From: an uncultured beta proteobacterium | Lineage (GTDB): Bacteria; Pseudomonadota; Gammaproteobacteria; Burkholderiales; SG8-41 | Reading direction: 5' to 3' | NCBI GenBank assembly: GCA_903885665.1 | Contig: CAISJL010000164.1 | Span: forward strand, 1 to 64,000 | DNA: 64,000 nucleotides | Shown here: positions 8,211 through 18,400 of the stretch, piece after piece | Position numbering within the stretch: the stretch's first letter is position 1 | Layout: every line of letters starts with the position of its first letter | Program-made: the position numbers and the translations under genes | The notes under the pieces: model-generated | The model's input: only the letters and a program-made list of their open reading frames with translations | Told to the model about the DNA's origin: nothing | Databases searched by the model: none

Positions 8211-9176
8211 TTATTCAGGCTGAATACCTGCCAACTTCACCACCTTACCCCAACGGTCGATCTCCGCCGCCACCATTGCTTTAAAGATGGGCGGTTGGTT
8301 TGGCGCAATCTCCAAAGCCATGGCATTAAAGCGCTCGCGCAACTCCGGTTGCGCTAATGCCTGATGGGTGTATTGCACCAAGCGCGTGAGTAGTGGCGCG
8401 GGTAGCGCAGGTGGCCCCATTACTCCAAACCAATTGGCTACAATCACTTCTTTAACCCCTAACTCTACAAACGTCGGCACCTCCGGTAATACACTGGCGC
8501 GCTGCTCTGCCGCCACTGCCAACACCCGTAGTCGCCCTGCCGCAACATGACCCACTGTCGTCGGCAGGCTTGGAAATGCGGCTTGCACTTGCGCGCCAAT
8601 CAAACCGGTGACTGCAAGCCCAATGCTTTTATAAGGCACACCGACTACATCCAGTTGCAGCGATTTTTTAAACAACTCTCCGGTTAAATGGGTGATGGAA
8701 CCACTGCCGCCATTACCGTAATTGAGGCGCCCGGGTTGCGCCCGCACTAAAGATATAAACGCCGCCAAATCTCGCGCAGTCTGTGGTTGCACAGCTAGCA
8801 CCATCGGCGTGCGTCCGACCATCGAGATAAAACTAAAATCACGGATCGGATCATAGGGAATGTTGCGCAATACATGCACGTTAATCGAATGTACTGCATC
8901 GCCCAACATCAAGGTGTAGCCATCTGGTACAGCACGCGCAGTCAGGCTGCGGCCAATAATACTCGAGGCACCGGCACGATTATCAATCACGACACTCTGC
9001 CCCAGCTGGGCTACCATCATCTGCGCTAAGACCCGCGCGATTGCGTCGGAGGAGCCGCCTGGTGCATAAGGTACAATTAATCGAATGGGGCGCTCTGGAT
9101 AAACCGCCAGCACCACACTCGACAAGCACATCAACAACAAAGCGCGCACTATGTTGCGCATACCGACAATTTGCAT
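8211..9176 (-). CDS. Bug/TctC-family periplasmic solute-binding protein (2)
   Basis: A solute-binding protein of about 321 residues starting at ATG 9176, which is preceded by GGAGGAG. The longer in-frame start at 9236 has no such site. The signal peptide runs to about LSSVVLA, followed by YPERPIRLIVPYAPGG, VVIDNRAGASS, VPDGYTL and VPYKSIG. It lies between a semialdehyde dehydrogenase gene (upstream, 104-base gap) and a TauD-type dioxygenase gene (downstream, 75 bases), all leftward. It probably captures the substrate or a related acid for that pathway. No TctA/TctB genes accompany it. Confidence 0.9.
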   Translation of the reverse strand: MQIVGMRNIVRALLLMCLSSVVLAVYPERPIRLIVPYAPGGSSDAIARVLAQMMVAQLGQSVVIDNRAGASSIIGRSLTARAVPDGYTLMLGDAVHSINVHVLRNIPYDPIRDFSFISMVGRTPMVLAVQPQTARDLAAFISLVRAQPGRLNYGNGGSGSITHLTGELFKKSLQLDVVGVPYKSIGLAVTGLIGAQVQAAFPSLPTTVGHVAAGRLRVLAVAAEQRASVLPEVPTFVELGVKEVIVANWFGVMGPPALPAPLLTRLVQYTHQALAQPELRERFNAMALEIAPNQPPIFKAMVAAEIDRWGKVVKLAGIQPE

Positions 9177-9280
9177 TTCTCCTCCAGCAACCACATGAGC
9201 AACGTCAAGCTGTACAGGCGCAGTCATTGACTGCACCTGCCGCCTTATTCAATTGTTTGCTTGAACACTATTTGATTTAA

Positions 9281-10714
9281 TTACAAAGTGGCTTGGGTCA
9301 CAAACTTCGATACCAAGTATGGGTCCATCGCTTCAGTGCCGCCCTCAGAACCATAACCGGAATCTTTCACACCACCAAATGGCACTTCAGGCAAGGCCAA
9401 GCCCAAGTGATTAATGGTCATCATGCCGGTTTCTACTTGTGCTGCAACTGCAGTGGCCGTTTGTGCTGAACGCGTCCAGGCATAAGCCGCCAAACCATAC
9501 GGCAGACGGTTTGCTTCAGTCACTGCTTCATCAAAGGTTTTAAAGGGATTGATAATCGCCATCGGTCCGAAGGGCTCACCGTTCATGGCTTGGGCAGTGT
9601 TCTCCAACTCGGTGATCACTGTGGGTTCGAAGAAATTACCTTTCTCGCCAATCGGGTAACCACCCGTAACTACGTGACCGCCGTGCTTGCGTGCGTCCTC
9701 AACCATAGTAGTCATGGCTTGCTGTCGACGGGGGTTAGCGAGCGTGGACATTTTAGTGTCTGGATCCATACCATCACCTACTTTCACCGCCTGCACATTG
9801 GCGACAAATTGATCCACAAACTGCTGATAGACGCCTTCTTGCACTAAGAATCGGGTGGGTGAAATACAAACCTGACCCGCATTACGTAATTTCATAAACG
9901 ACATCGTTTTAGCAGCGGCGGTAATGTCTGCATCATCAAAAATTAACACGGGGGCATGACCACCGAGCTCCATGGTTGCCCGCTTCATGTGCAAGCCTGC
10001 CAGCCCAGCTAATTGTTTACCTATCGGTGTAGATCCGGTGAATGAAATTTTACGAATCACTGGATGCGGAATCAAATAACTAGAGATTGTTGCAGGATCA
10101 CCATAAACCAAATTCAATACGCCTGCTGGCACACCAGCATCGGCAAATACGCGCACTAACTCTGCCGGTGAGGCGGGCGTCTCTTCGGCTGCTTTGATAA
10201 TCACCGAGCAACCGGTAGAGAGGGCTGCTGAGATTTTACGAACCGCTTGATTGATCGGAAAATTCCAAGGTGTAAAGGCTGCCACTGGGCCTACGGGCTC
10301 TTTAACTACTAATTGATTGACGCCAGGCATCCGCGCTGGAATCACTCTTCCATAGGTGCGCTTACCTTCTTCGGCAAACCATTCGATCGTATCCGCACCG
10401 CCCATCACCTCCATCTTGGCTTCCATCAAGGGCTTGCCTTGTTCTTGGGTGAGTAATTGTGCAATCGATTCCGCGCGCTCGCGCAATAATTGCGCCGCCT
10501 TACGCAACACTTTAGAGCGATCAAACGCCGACACTTGACGCCAGACCTTGAAACCAGCCTCAGCCGCCTCTAGGGCGCGATCTAAATCCGCCTGCTCAGC
10601 AAACGCCACAGTGCCTATGGTTTGATGCGTGGCGGGATTCACCACAGGAATTGTTCGCCCAGAGAGCGCTGCACACCACTGACCATTGATAAAAAGTTGT
10701 ACGTTGGGATACAT
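9281..10714 (-). CDS. NAD(P)-dependent semialdehyde dehydrogenase (GabD-like)
   Basis: An aldehyde dehydrogenase of about 477 residues that oxidises an aldehyde, plausibly succinic semialdehyde, to the acid. Visible motifs are [10 protein letters not shown] (cofactor/oxyanion loop), FTGSTPIGK (cofactor fold), MELGGHAP with catalytic Glu249, and NAGQVCISP with catalytic Cys283. The start is ATG 10714, which has AAGGA eight bases upstream; the in-frame start at 10735 is less well placed. It is the first gene of a leftward operon with a Bug protein and a TauD-type dioxygenase, so its natural substrate is probably the aldehyde made by that dioxygenase. Divergent from a second dioxygenase operon. 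Confidence 0.88.
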   Translation of the reverse strand: MYPNVQLFINGQWCAALSGRTIPVVNPATHQTIGTVAFAEQADLDRALEAAEAGFKVWRQVSAFDRSKVLRKAAQLLRERAESIAQLLTQEQGKPLMEAKMEVMGGADTIEWFAEEGKRTYGRVIPARMPGVNQLVVKEPVGPVAAFTPWNFPINQAVRKISAALSTGCSVIIKAAEETPASPAELVRVFADAGVPAGVLNLVYGDPATISSYLIPHPVIRKISFTGSTPIGKQLAGLAGLHMKRATMELGGHAPVLIFDDADITAAAKTMSFMKLRNAGQVCISPTRFLVQEGVYQQFVDQFVANVQAVKVGDGMDPDTKMSTLANPRRQQAMTTMVEDARKHGGHVVTGGYPIGEKGNFFEPTVITELENTAQAMNGEPFGPMAIINPFKTFDEAVTEANRLPYGLAAYAWTRSAQTATAVAAQVETGMMTINHLGLALPEVPFGGVKDSGYGSEGGTEAMDPYLVSKFVTQATL

Positions 10715-10762
10715 AGTGTCAATCCTTGCTGTCATGTGAAATTAAAATGATGATTCGAAACC

Positions 10763-10823
10763 ATTGAACTATTCAATAAACATCGCGTATCGAAAACGGA
10801 TCGAATAGTTCATGAATAATTCA
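10763..10823. promoter_or_regulatory. Palindromic operator cluster between divergent operons
   Basis: The 387-base divergent gap holds a perfect dyad ATTGAA-CTA-TTCAAT at 10763-10777 and a second dyad TGAAT-A-ATTCA at 10813-10823. In addition, TGAACTATTC (10765-10774) and GAATAGTTCA (10803-10812) form a perfect 10-base inverted repeat 38 bases apart centre to centre. All are versions of TTGAAYTATTCA. They lie 49-109 bases upstream of the dehydrogenase start and about 280 bases from the rightward dioxygenase gene. This suggests binding by a dimeric regulator controlling one or both operons; no regulator gene is in the window nearby. The rest of the gap (10824-11101) shows no gene. Confidence 0.55.
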
Positions 10824-11101
10824 AGAATACTGCAATAAAATTCAACGCATACCGAGACAATACCGAAGAATAGACGACTTTGTCGCTGAACGCATAATCG
10901 GCATGATTGAGTTCTTTATTTGGACTCGACAAACAAGGCCAGTGCGCCACTCCAAAACCGTTCATTGCCCTCAAAACTGCTTTATATCAAACACAACTGC
11001 GTGTACCCTTCGGTCTGTCGTGACAGAGACGATACCTGCACGGATTGAACTGCAACAAGCTACCCGCTTAACGATTCAACCCTTTTTACAAAGATACCGT
11101 T

Positions 11102-11968
11102 ATGCCTCTCAAAATACGTCGCCTCTCCAATGCCTTAGGTGCTGAAATTTGCGATATCAATATCGCGCAACCCATGAGTGAGTCCACATTCGGAGAGATC
11201 CACCAGATTTTTCTAGAATATGGCATCTTGTTGTTTCGCAATCAGCACATCAGCCGCGAGCAACATATTGCATTTAGCCGGCATTTTGGTGAACTGGATC
11301 GCCATGAGTCACTACCCCGCGATCGCCATCCCGATTATCCTGAATTATTGCTGGTGACCAATCGCCCCAATCCAGATGGCTCACCCTCAGACTCGCGCTA
11401 TACCGGCAGGCTCTGGCATAGCGACTTATCCTATACCACCCAACCCGCATTAGGCTCCTTGCTCCGTTGTTTTAACTTACCCGAAGTGGGGGGTGACACT
11501 CTGTTTTGCAACATGAGTATGGCCTATGCGGCCTTGTCTACTGGCATGAAAACACTAATCGCCGATCTGCATGGTATTCATTTATCTGGCACCCGTAAAA
11601 TCAACAACGCCGAGACCGGCACTGCACGTGCAGCAGAAGTGATGCGACTCAATCCGCCAATCGCCCAACCCCTGGTTCGCGTTCACCCTGAAACAGGACG
11701 CAAAGCCCTCTACCTCGGGCAAAAGGTCAAACGCTTTGATGGCCTCACCGAAGCCGAGAGCAAGCCCTTAATTGACTATCTCAATCAATATGCAACTCAG
11801 CCCGAATTCGTCTACCGACATCAATGGCGCGAGAACGACTTGTTGGTGTGGGATAACCGCTGCACCATGCATCAGGCGTTAGGCGATTTTGATGAAGCAC
11901 AGTTACGCCATCTCGAACGCACCACGGTCATGGGCACAGCGTCTGGCTATATTGTGGCAAACCCATAA
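11102..11968 (+). CDS. TauD/TfdA-family Fe(II)/2-oxoglutarate dioxygenase (2)
   Basis: A 288-residue dioxygenase of the same family as the leftward copy. The iron ligands are in LWHSDLS (His106, Asp108) and CTMHQAL (His257), with the 2-oxoglutarate Arg at about 273 in LERTTV. Shared blocks with copy 1 include VHPETGR, YRHQWR and VWDNRC, but the rest has diverged, so the two are not recent duplicates and may act on different substrates or successive steps. The ATG at 11102 has only a weak ribosome site. It is followed after about 85 bases by a Bug gene in the same direction. Confidence 0.88.
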   Translation: MPLKIRRLSNALGAEICDINIAQPMSESTFGEIHQIFLEYGILLFRNQHISREQHIAFSRHFGELDRHESLPRDRHPDYPELLLVTNRPNPDGSPSDSRYTGRLWHSDLSYTTQPALGSLLRCFNLPEVGGDTLFCNMSMAYAALSTGMKTLIADLHGIHLSGTRKINNAETGTARAAEVMRLNPPIAQPLVRVHPETGRKALYLGQKVKRFDGLTEAESKPLIDYLNQYATQPEFVYRHQWRENDLLVWDNRCTMHQALGDFDEAQLRHLERTTVMGTASGYIVANP

Positions 11969-11994
11969 CCATTCGCATCAGAGTGTAAATTCGC

Positions 11995-12026
11995 TAACTT
12001 ATTGATTTTATTTAATAAATTATAAT
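11995..12026 (+). promoter_or_regulatory. AT-rich promoter-like element before Bug gene
   Basis: The segment begins TAACTTATTGATTTTATT and ends with a perfect TATAAT at 12021-12026, 28 bases before the next start codon. TTATTG at 11999-12004 could serve as the -35 box with a 16-base spacer. Near-identical segments occur at 60619-60636 before lnt and, less perfectly, at other gene boundaries in this window. It suggests that the Bug gene can be transcribed separately from the dioxygenase gene. Confidence 0.5.
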
Positions 12027-12054
12027 CGCGACCGTATCGTCGCTGGAGACATTT

Positions 12055-13032
12055 ATGTATTGGCAACGCCCCCAAGCCCTTGTTCGCACTCTAATTGGTA
12101 TCGCGCTGTGCAGCGTGTTTAGTTTTTTCGCGCATGCCGAATACCCCGATCGCCCTATCCGCATTCTTGTCCCCTTCACCCCAGGCGGTTCAACCGATAT
12201 CTTAGCCCGCATGATCGGTCAAAAACTCACTGAGGCTTGGGGTCAACAAGTGATCGCTGACAACCGCCCTGGCGCCAATGGTGTAGTGGCCGCTGAGCTC
12301 ACCGCCAAAAGTAATCCTGACGGACATACCTTAATGTTTGTAGCGATCGGCCATGCAATCAACCCCATACTGATCAAAACGTTACCCTACGATCCAGACA
12401 AAGCTTTTAGCGCAGTGAGCTTAACCGCTGTATTGCCACAAATTCTAGCCGTTCATCCTGCTGTCAAAGCCTCGACCTTGCGCGAACTATTAAGCTTGGC
12501 TAAGGGACCAAAGCCCGTCAATTACGCCACCGGTGGTATTGGTTCTTCGCAACATCTAGCCACTGAGTTACTCAATTACATGGCTAAAATTAAAATGAAC
12601 CATGTGCCCTACAAAGGTGGCAATCAAGGATTGTTGGATGTGACTGCAGGTCATGTGGATTTAATTATTACCACTGCACTCACCGTACTTCCTCACGCCA
12701 AAACAGGTCGCATTCGCGCACTGGCCGCAAGCACCAGCAAACGCCTAGAGGTCATGCCGGAGTTGCCAACCATGGCAGAGGCCGGTGTTGCTGGCTATGA
12801 GTCGGTGGCTTGGTATGGCTTGGTCGCCCCTGCAGGACTCCCCCCTAAAGTGCTAGAAAAAATTGCCACCGAAACCGTCAAAGCCACTCGCTCTAACGAC
12901 ATGCAAGCAGCCTTGATTAAGCAAGGTGCAATCCCTATTGGCAACACACCACGTGAATTTACGCAATTCATCAAAGCCGAGACCACTAAATACACCAAAG
13001 TGATTCGGGAAGCCGGGATTAAACCGGAGTAG
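12055..13032 (+). CDS. Bug/TctC-family periplasmic solute-binding protein (3)
   Basis: A 325-residue binding protein with GGAG six bases before its ATG. The signal peptide (about 1-29) ends FFAHAEYP and is followed by RPIRILVPFTPGG, VIADNRPGANG, NPDGHTL, YATGGIGSSQHL and VPYKGGN. It lies downstream of the rightward TauD-type dioxygenase gene and has its own promoter-like element. Its 3' end overlaps by 14 bases the 3' end of the convergent alpha/beta-hydrolase gene. Ligand unknown; the gene context suggests an organic acid or a sulfonated/ether-linked acid handled by the dioxygenases. Confidence 0.9.
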   Translation: MYWQRPQALVRTLIGIALCSVFSFFAHAEYPDRPIRILVPFTPGGSTDILARMIGQKLTEAWGQQVIADNRPGANGVVAAELTAKSNPDGHTLMFVAIGHAINPILIKTLPYDPDKAFSAVSLTAVLPQILAVHPAVKASTLRELLSLAKGPKPVNYATGGIGSSQHLATELLNYMAKIKMNHVPYKGGNQGLLDVTAGHVDLIITTALTVLPHAKTGRIRALAASTSKRLEVMPELPTMAEAGVAGYESVAWYGLVAPAGLPPKVLEKIATETVKATRSNDMQAALIKQGAIPIGNTPREFTQFIKAETTKYTKVIREAGIKPE

Positions 13033-13882
13033 TCGGTGCTGGAATAGTCGGCACTACAGTGGCCGATACCGCAGCCGATGGCGGCACGTGCTTTTGGATA
13101 AAGTGCAGACAAGCCGCCACACAAGCTGCAGCGTCACTGACTGCAACATGGTAAGAATGACCCGGTAACACCAGCAACTCGGAGTTTGGAATCTGCACTT
13201 GCCACTGTCGCGTCAACGCCACACTACCCAAGCCGCTCTCCTCAGTAGTGATCACCAAGGTGGGGCATTGTATTCGCGGCAAGTCCGCGCGAATATCCGC
13301 ATAGTTAATGCCTAAATTAAATCCAACCAAAGACGATACTGGGGCACGACCCATGTATTGCGTCCACCACTGCACGCCCTGTTCTGGAAAGTGCGCACCC
13401 AAGCGTCCGCCCATGGTGCGCTCCGCCCAGTGCGCAGCGCCTAAAGTTTCAAACTCTTCGATTAATGCTGGCACTAACTCCACGCCTGGCCGCAATGCCT
13501 GCGGCGTGCCCAATACTGTGAGCGTCAATATCCGCTCTGGCCGCCGCGCCGCAAACGCGCGTGCAATCGTGCCGCCAATTTTTGCGGCTACCAGATGCGC
13601 CCGATCAATCCCTAAATGATCCAGCAGACGACAATAGTCATCAATTAATTGATCTAAGTGCCACTCGTAATCACGTGCCATTGCCGTAGATTGGCCAAAG
13701 CCACGCATATCGGGACGCAACACTTGAAAGTGTGTAGCGAGTGTAGGCACCCAAGCAAACCACGCCAGACCACTCTCGGCATTCCCATGAAGCATTAATA
13801 CCGTCTGTGGCTTCTGCCAAGGCGGGGTAAATTGGTCCACTTGATAATAGAGCTCGCAGTCATCTAGCGATAAGTAAGGCAT
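13019..13882 (-). CDS. Alpha/beta-hydrolase-fold protein with Lys at the nucleophile position
   Basis: A 287-residue alpha/beta-hydrolase-fold protein: LMLHGNAESG oxyanion loop, RPDMRGFGQS, and a late HSYH with a possible catalytic His at 242 or 245. The nucleophile elbow, usually G-x-S-x-G, reads A-A-K101-I-G-G (codon AAA), so no serine, cysteine or aspartate nucleophile is present at that point. The acid region reads TTEESG. It may be non-hydrolytic, use another mechanism, or be degenerate. It follows a leftward Bug gene by 33 bases, so the two are probably co-transcribed. The Pro/Val/Thr-rich C-terminal tail (about 268-287) overlaps the convergent Bug gene by 14 bases. Confidence 0.75.
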   Translation of the reverse strand: MPYLSLDDCELYYQVDQFTPPWQKPQTVLMLHGNAESGLAWFAWVPTLATHFQVLRPDMRGFGQSTAMARDYEWHLDQLIDDYCRLLDHLGIDRAHLVAAKIGGTIARAFAARRPERILTLTVLGTPQALRPGVELVPALIEEFETLGAAHWAERTMGGRLGAHFPEQGVQWWTQYMGRAPVSSLVGFNLGINYADIRADLPRIQCPTLVITTEESGLGSVALTRQWQVQIPNSELLVLPGHSYHVAVSDAAACVAACLHFIQKHVPPSAAVSATVVPTIPAPTTPV

Positions 13883-13915
13883 GGCGCGATTTCCGTTCGG
13901 TATTTTTAATTCGTT

Positions 13916-14893
13916 CTAATTCGCTTTAATCTGTGCTTTGGCAATCACCTTAGCCCACTTATCGTAATCTGCTTTGTGATAGGCAGCTAAGGCTGCGGGG
14001 GTGCCACCACTCGGCGCTGCGCCATCGCTGGCCAGCGCGCGCCGCATTTCTTCGGTGATTAGTGCTTTATTCGTGACGGTATTGATACGCTCGACCACCA
14101 CCGATGAAATCCCTAGTGGACCATACAAGCCCCACCACTGGCTCGATTCAAAATCAGATAGTGCGCTTTCTGCAACCGTAGGTAACTCGGGGGCAATTGC
14201 CATGCGTTTAGCGCTGGTTACAGCTAATGCCCGCAAACGACCACTACGCATTTGAGCAGATACGCTGGGAAAGGCTGCAAACAACAAAGAAACATTACCC
14301 GCCATCGTATCTATGGTTGCTGGTGCCGCACCCTTGTATGGCACATGCCACAACTTCACCTCAGCGCGTTGCGCAAACAGCTCACCGGTTAAATGACTCA
14401 AGGTGCCCACGCCGTTAGACGCATAGGCCAACACGCCGGGTTTCGCTTTGGCTAAGGTAATCAAGGCTTTAACATGCTGCGCAGGGACTGAAGGGTGTAC
14501 GACTAATACATTCGGAGCATGGCCGATTTGAACAATCGGCGTAAAACTACGCATGACATCGTAGCTGGCTTTGACGCCTAAATGGGGGTTAATGGATAAC
14601 ACACTCGATGAAGCAAATAGTAAGTGGTATCCATCTGTAGGTGAGCGCGCGATGTTCTCGCCGCCAATGACACCACCAGCGCCACCACGGTTATCCACAA
14701 TAATGGTTTGACCTAGACCTTCAGTCAGCCGCGTTGTCACATGGCGTGCCACAATATCGGCTGCACCACCCGCGGGGAAAGGCACTACCACTCGAATTGG
14801 CTTATCGGGGTAAGACTGTGCCAAGGCCGCATGGTCACAAACCCCCATCACCAGCGCTATCAGCATCACACCACTTTGGATCTTTGCACGCAT
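13916..14893 (-). CDS. Bug/TctC-family periplasmic solute-binding protein (4)
   Basis: A binding protein of about 325 residues. ATG 14893 is chosen because AAGGA lies nine bases before it; the ATG at 14902 directly abuts that site. The signal peptide ends DHAALAQS, followed by YPDKPIRVVVPFPAGG, IIVDNRGGAGG, PTDGYHL, YASNGVGTLSHL and VPYKGAAP. It is the first gene of a likely two-gene leftward operon with the unusual alpha/beta-hydrolase. No membrane subunits are nearby. Confidence 0.9.
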   Translation of the reverse strand: MRAKIQSGVMLIALVMGVCDHAALAQSYPDKPIRVVVPFPAGGAADIVARHVTTRLTEGLGQTIIVDNRGGAGGVIGGENIARSPTDGYHLLFASSSVLSINPHLGVKASYDVMRSFTPIVQIGHAPNVLVVHPSVPAQHVKALITLAKAKPGVLAYASNGVGTLSHLTGELFAQRAEVKLWHVPYKGAAPATIDTMAGNVSLLFAAFPSVSAQMRSGRLRALAVTSAKRMAIAPELPTVAESALSDFESSQWWGLYGPLGISSVVVERINTVTNKALITEEMRRALASDGAAPSGGTPAALAAYHKADYDKWAKVIAKAQIKAN

Positions 14894-15433
14894 TGCGATC
14901 ATTCCTTTACTACGGTTCCATCACTCAGCTCATGCCAATCAAGATATTGATTGAATCACCCTAAAAACACTAAGTTATTGAATAATTTGATTAATTAAAG
15001 CTACATTGATACATCTGATATTTTAAATCTGGGCTCTACGCACCCACTCAAAGTCCCATACACAATTCAGGTTCACCACTTACCACCCATCACTCATCAC
15101 TTAACACTTACCCGTAAAACTCACACTTAAAATTCATGTTTAGCTTACCCCGCTATTGTAGAGCTTCACAACGGGGGTGCGCAGATAAAAATCTCCTTGT
15201 TGTTTCGCAATGCCTGATTCGGATATTCAACGCTTATGATAGTTAACTCTTGCGATACTTAACTCTTGCGATACCTAACTCTCCTGTAATCACTAGAACA
15301 GTCACAGCAATTCAATATAAACTGGGTACAATCGTTGATGACCGATAAACGCCTATGACCATCCGCGCTGTATAGAACCACCATTAGCACATTATCGCGA
15401 TGATCTACATTCACTCTACCGCTTGGGTTCAAG
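14894..15433. other. Intergenic region before uvrA with short direct repeats
   Basis: A 540-base gap between the divergent Bug and uvrA genes with no supported coding region. It contains a 16-base tandem repeat, TTAACTCTTGCGATAC at 15243-15258 and 15259-15274, with a third partial copy (CTAACTCT) following. Further upstream (about 15074-15118) is a loose CACTTA-rich stretch. Promoters for both flanking genes must lie here, but none could be placed with confidence. Confidence 0.5.
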
Positions 15434-18400
15434 ATGAAGTCACCAAAACACACACAACCACACATTGCTATTCGTGGTGCTCGTCAAAATAATTTACAAA
15501 ATTTATCCCTCGATATCCCACTGCACGAATTAATTGTAGTCACTGGGGTATCTGGTAGCGGTAAATCATCGTTGGTATTTGATACGCTCTACGCTGAAGG
15601 GCAACGCCGCTACGTCGAGACATTTTCACCCTATGCGCGGCAATTCCTAGACCGTCAAGACAAACCCCAAGTCGACTCTATTGACGGTGTTCTTCCAGCA
15701 ATCGCTATCGACCAAGTCAATCCGGTGCGCAACTCACGCTCTACCGTGGGTACCATGACTGAATTGAATGATCATCTCAAACTATTGTTTGCCCGCGTGG
15801 GCAAACTTTATTGTCGTGGCTGTGGCCAACATGTACAAGCCGATACCGTAGATCACATCGCCAGCGATATTCAACAACGCGCCAGCAAGCTCACCGATCC
15901 ACGCTTAATCATCGCCTTCCCGGTGCCAGTACCTGCCAATTTCCAAACAAGCGAAGTCCAAGCAGCACTGCAAGCCCAGGGCTATAGCCGATTTTTACAT
16001 CAGTCTGATACCCAATTCGAAGTCATTCAAGATCGACTGCGCCTGAGTAATACTGAGCCTAGTCGACTATCCGACGCACTAGAGGCTGCACTACGCGTCG
16101 GCCAAGGACGCGTCAACATTCATCTCGATGAACCACCCACTGCTATTTGGCGCTACTCCACAACGCTACATTGCGCTCATTGCAATATTGACTACAACAC
16201 TCCAAGTCCCAGCCTGTTCTCCTTCAACTCTCCAGTCGGTGCTTGCGAAGCCTGTCGAGGCTTTGGTCGGGTCATTGGCGTTGATTACGGTCTAGTGATT
16301 CCAGACCCTAAAAAATCTCTGCGAGATGGCGCTATCAAAATTTGGCAAACTGCGTCTTATGCCGAATCACAACAAGACTTACTAACCTACGCCCGCCGCC
16401 GCAGCATACCCATTGCTAAACCATGGCAAGAGCTGAGCAAAGATGAACAACAATGGATTCTCATGGGCGACCCCGCTTGGCAGAATTGGCGCGAATCATG
16501 GCCTGGGCACTGGTATGGTGTGGCGAACTTCTTTAAGTGGTTGGAAACCAAATCGTACAAAATGCATGTGCGGGTACTATTGTCAAAATATCGCGCTTAC
16601 ACGCCCTGCCCGACTTGCGCGAGCGCTCGCCTGAAAACAGAAGCCTTATTGTGGCGCATCGGCGATCTAGAAACAGCGACTACAGCTCTGGGCGAACGCG
16701 TACGCTTCACCCCGCAAGGCACTACCGTTGCGCCCCAACTGTGGAGCTTATTACCCGGGCTTGGCATGCATGACATCATGACGCTGCCCTTGGAGCGGGT
16801 GCAAGGCTTCTTTGATCAACTACAACACCAAAGTGGTGCCCAGGAAGCCACGCATCAATTAATCAACGAGATTTGCGCGCGCTTACATTATCTAAATCAA
16901 GTGGGTCTGGGTTACCTAACCTTAGACCGGCAATCGCGGACCTTATCTGGCGGAGAGGTGCAGCGTATCAATCTGACCACCGCACTAGGCACTTCACTCG
17001 TAAATACTTTATTTGTTCTCGATGAACCATCGATTGGTCTGCATCCGCGCGACATTAATCAAGTGGTCGGTGTGATGCAAAAGTTGCGTGACGCTGGGAA
17101 CTCTCTGGTGGTGGTTGAGCATGAACCACAGGTGATGCTTGCTGCAGATCGTATTTTAGACATCGGTCCAGGCCCTGGCAGTCATGGCGGACAGATTGTT
17201 GACTTTGATACCCCCGCACGACTGATGGCGAACCCGAAATCACTCACTGGGCGCTATCTTGCAGGCAACATAACCGGAATCTCTGAACCCATTCCAAACC
17301 CACCTACTGCCACTACACCGAAACTGCAGTTACGTGGTGTGACCGCTCACAACTTAAAACAGCTTGATATTGATTTCCCTCTGCGCCGACTCACAGTACT
17401 CACCGGCGTATCGGGGTCTGGAAAATCAACGCTACTCCAAGACGTGCTGTATCCGGCACTATGCCAAGCACTAGGTAGACCCACAGAGTCCCCAGGTCCT
17501 TTCCGCACTCTAGAAGGCGTATCCCACATCAACGACGTTATCTTGGTAGATCAATCCTCAATTGGCCGCACCACGCGATCCAATCCGGCAAGTTATGTCG
17601 GCGCTTTTGATCTGATTCGCAAACAATTTGCTGATACCGGATTAGCACAAAGTCGCGATTACACTGCAGGCACTTTCAGCTTTAATTCAGGCACCGGTCG
17701 CTGTCCGACTTGTAGCGGTAATGGTTTTGAGCATGTAGAAATGCAATTCCTCTCTGACGTCTATTTACGTTGTCCTGATTGCGATGGTCAGCGCTATCGC
17801 GCCGAAATACTCGAAGTAAAAATTGCTGGGCAATCAATCGCTGACGTACTGAACATGACCATTGCTGATGCCATCACCTTCTTTCATCAGTCGGGAACTA
17901 TCGAGCGCGCACTGCAACCACTTGTTGATGTTGGTCTCGATTATTTAAAACTGGGCCAGCCAGTACCCACCTTGTCTGGGGGCGAAGCGCAACGGCTTAA
18001 ATTAGCTGGATTTTTAGCTGCAGCTGCGCAGCGTGCATTTCAGCGCGTGAGCAATTCCAAGACTACCAGCTTATTTATTTTTGACGAGCCGACTACCGGG
18101 TTACATTTTGATGATGTCCGCAAGCTACTGATTGCATTTCGTAAGTTGCTCATCGCCGGACATTCGCTACTAGTGATCGAACATAATCTAGATGTAATGC
18201 GTGCTGCAGACTGGATTATCGATCTAGGCCCTGAAGGCGGCGATGCAGGTGGTGAGCTGGTGTGCGCAGGCACGCCGGCTGAAATCCTATCCCACCCACA
18301 CTCTCACACTGCCAAAGCGTTGCGTGAATATATCACGTCACAATCTCAGCCCCAGCATTCTGTAAAAAAATCAGCCCCCTTGCGCCGCACTCTAGCCATC

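Noticed and set aside
15259-15465. Minus-strand frame overlapping the uvrA start
   Set aside because: No homology, Cys-rich random-looking product, and it overlaps the certain N terminus of UvrA.
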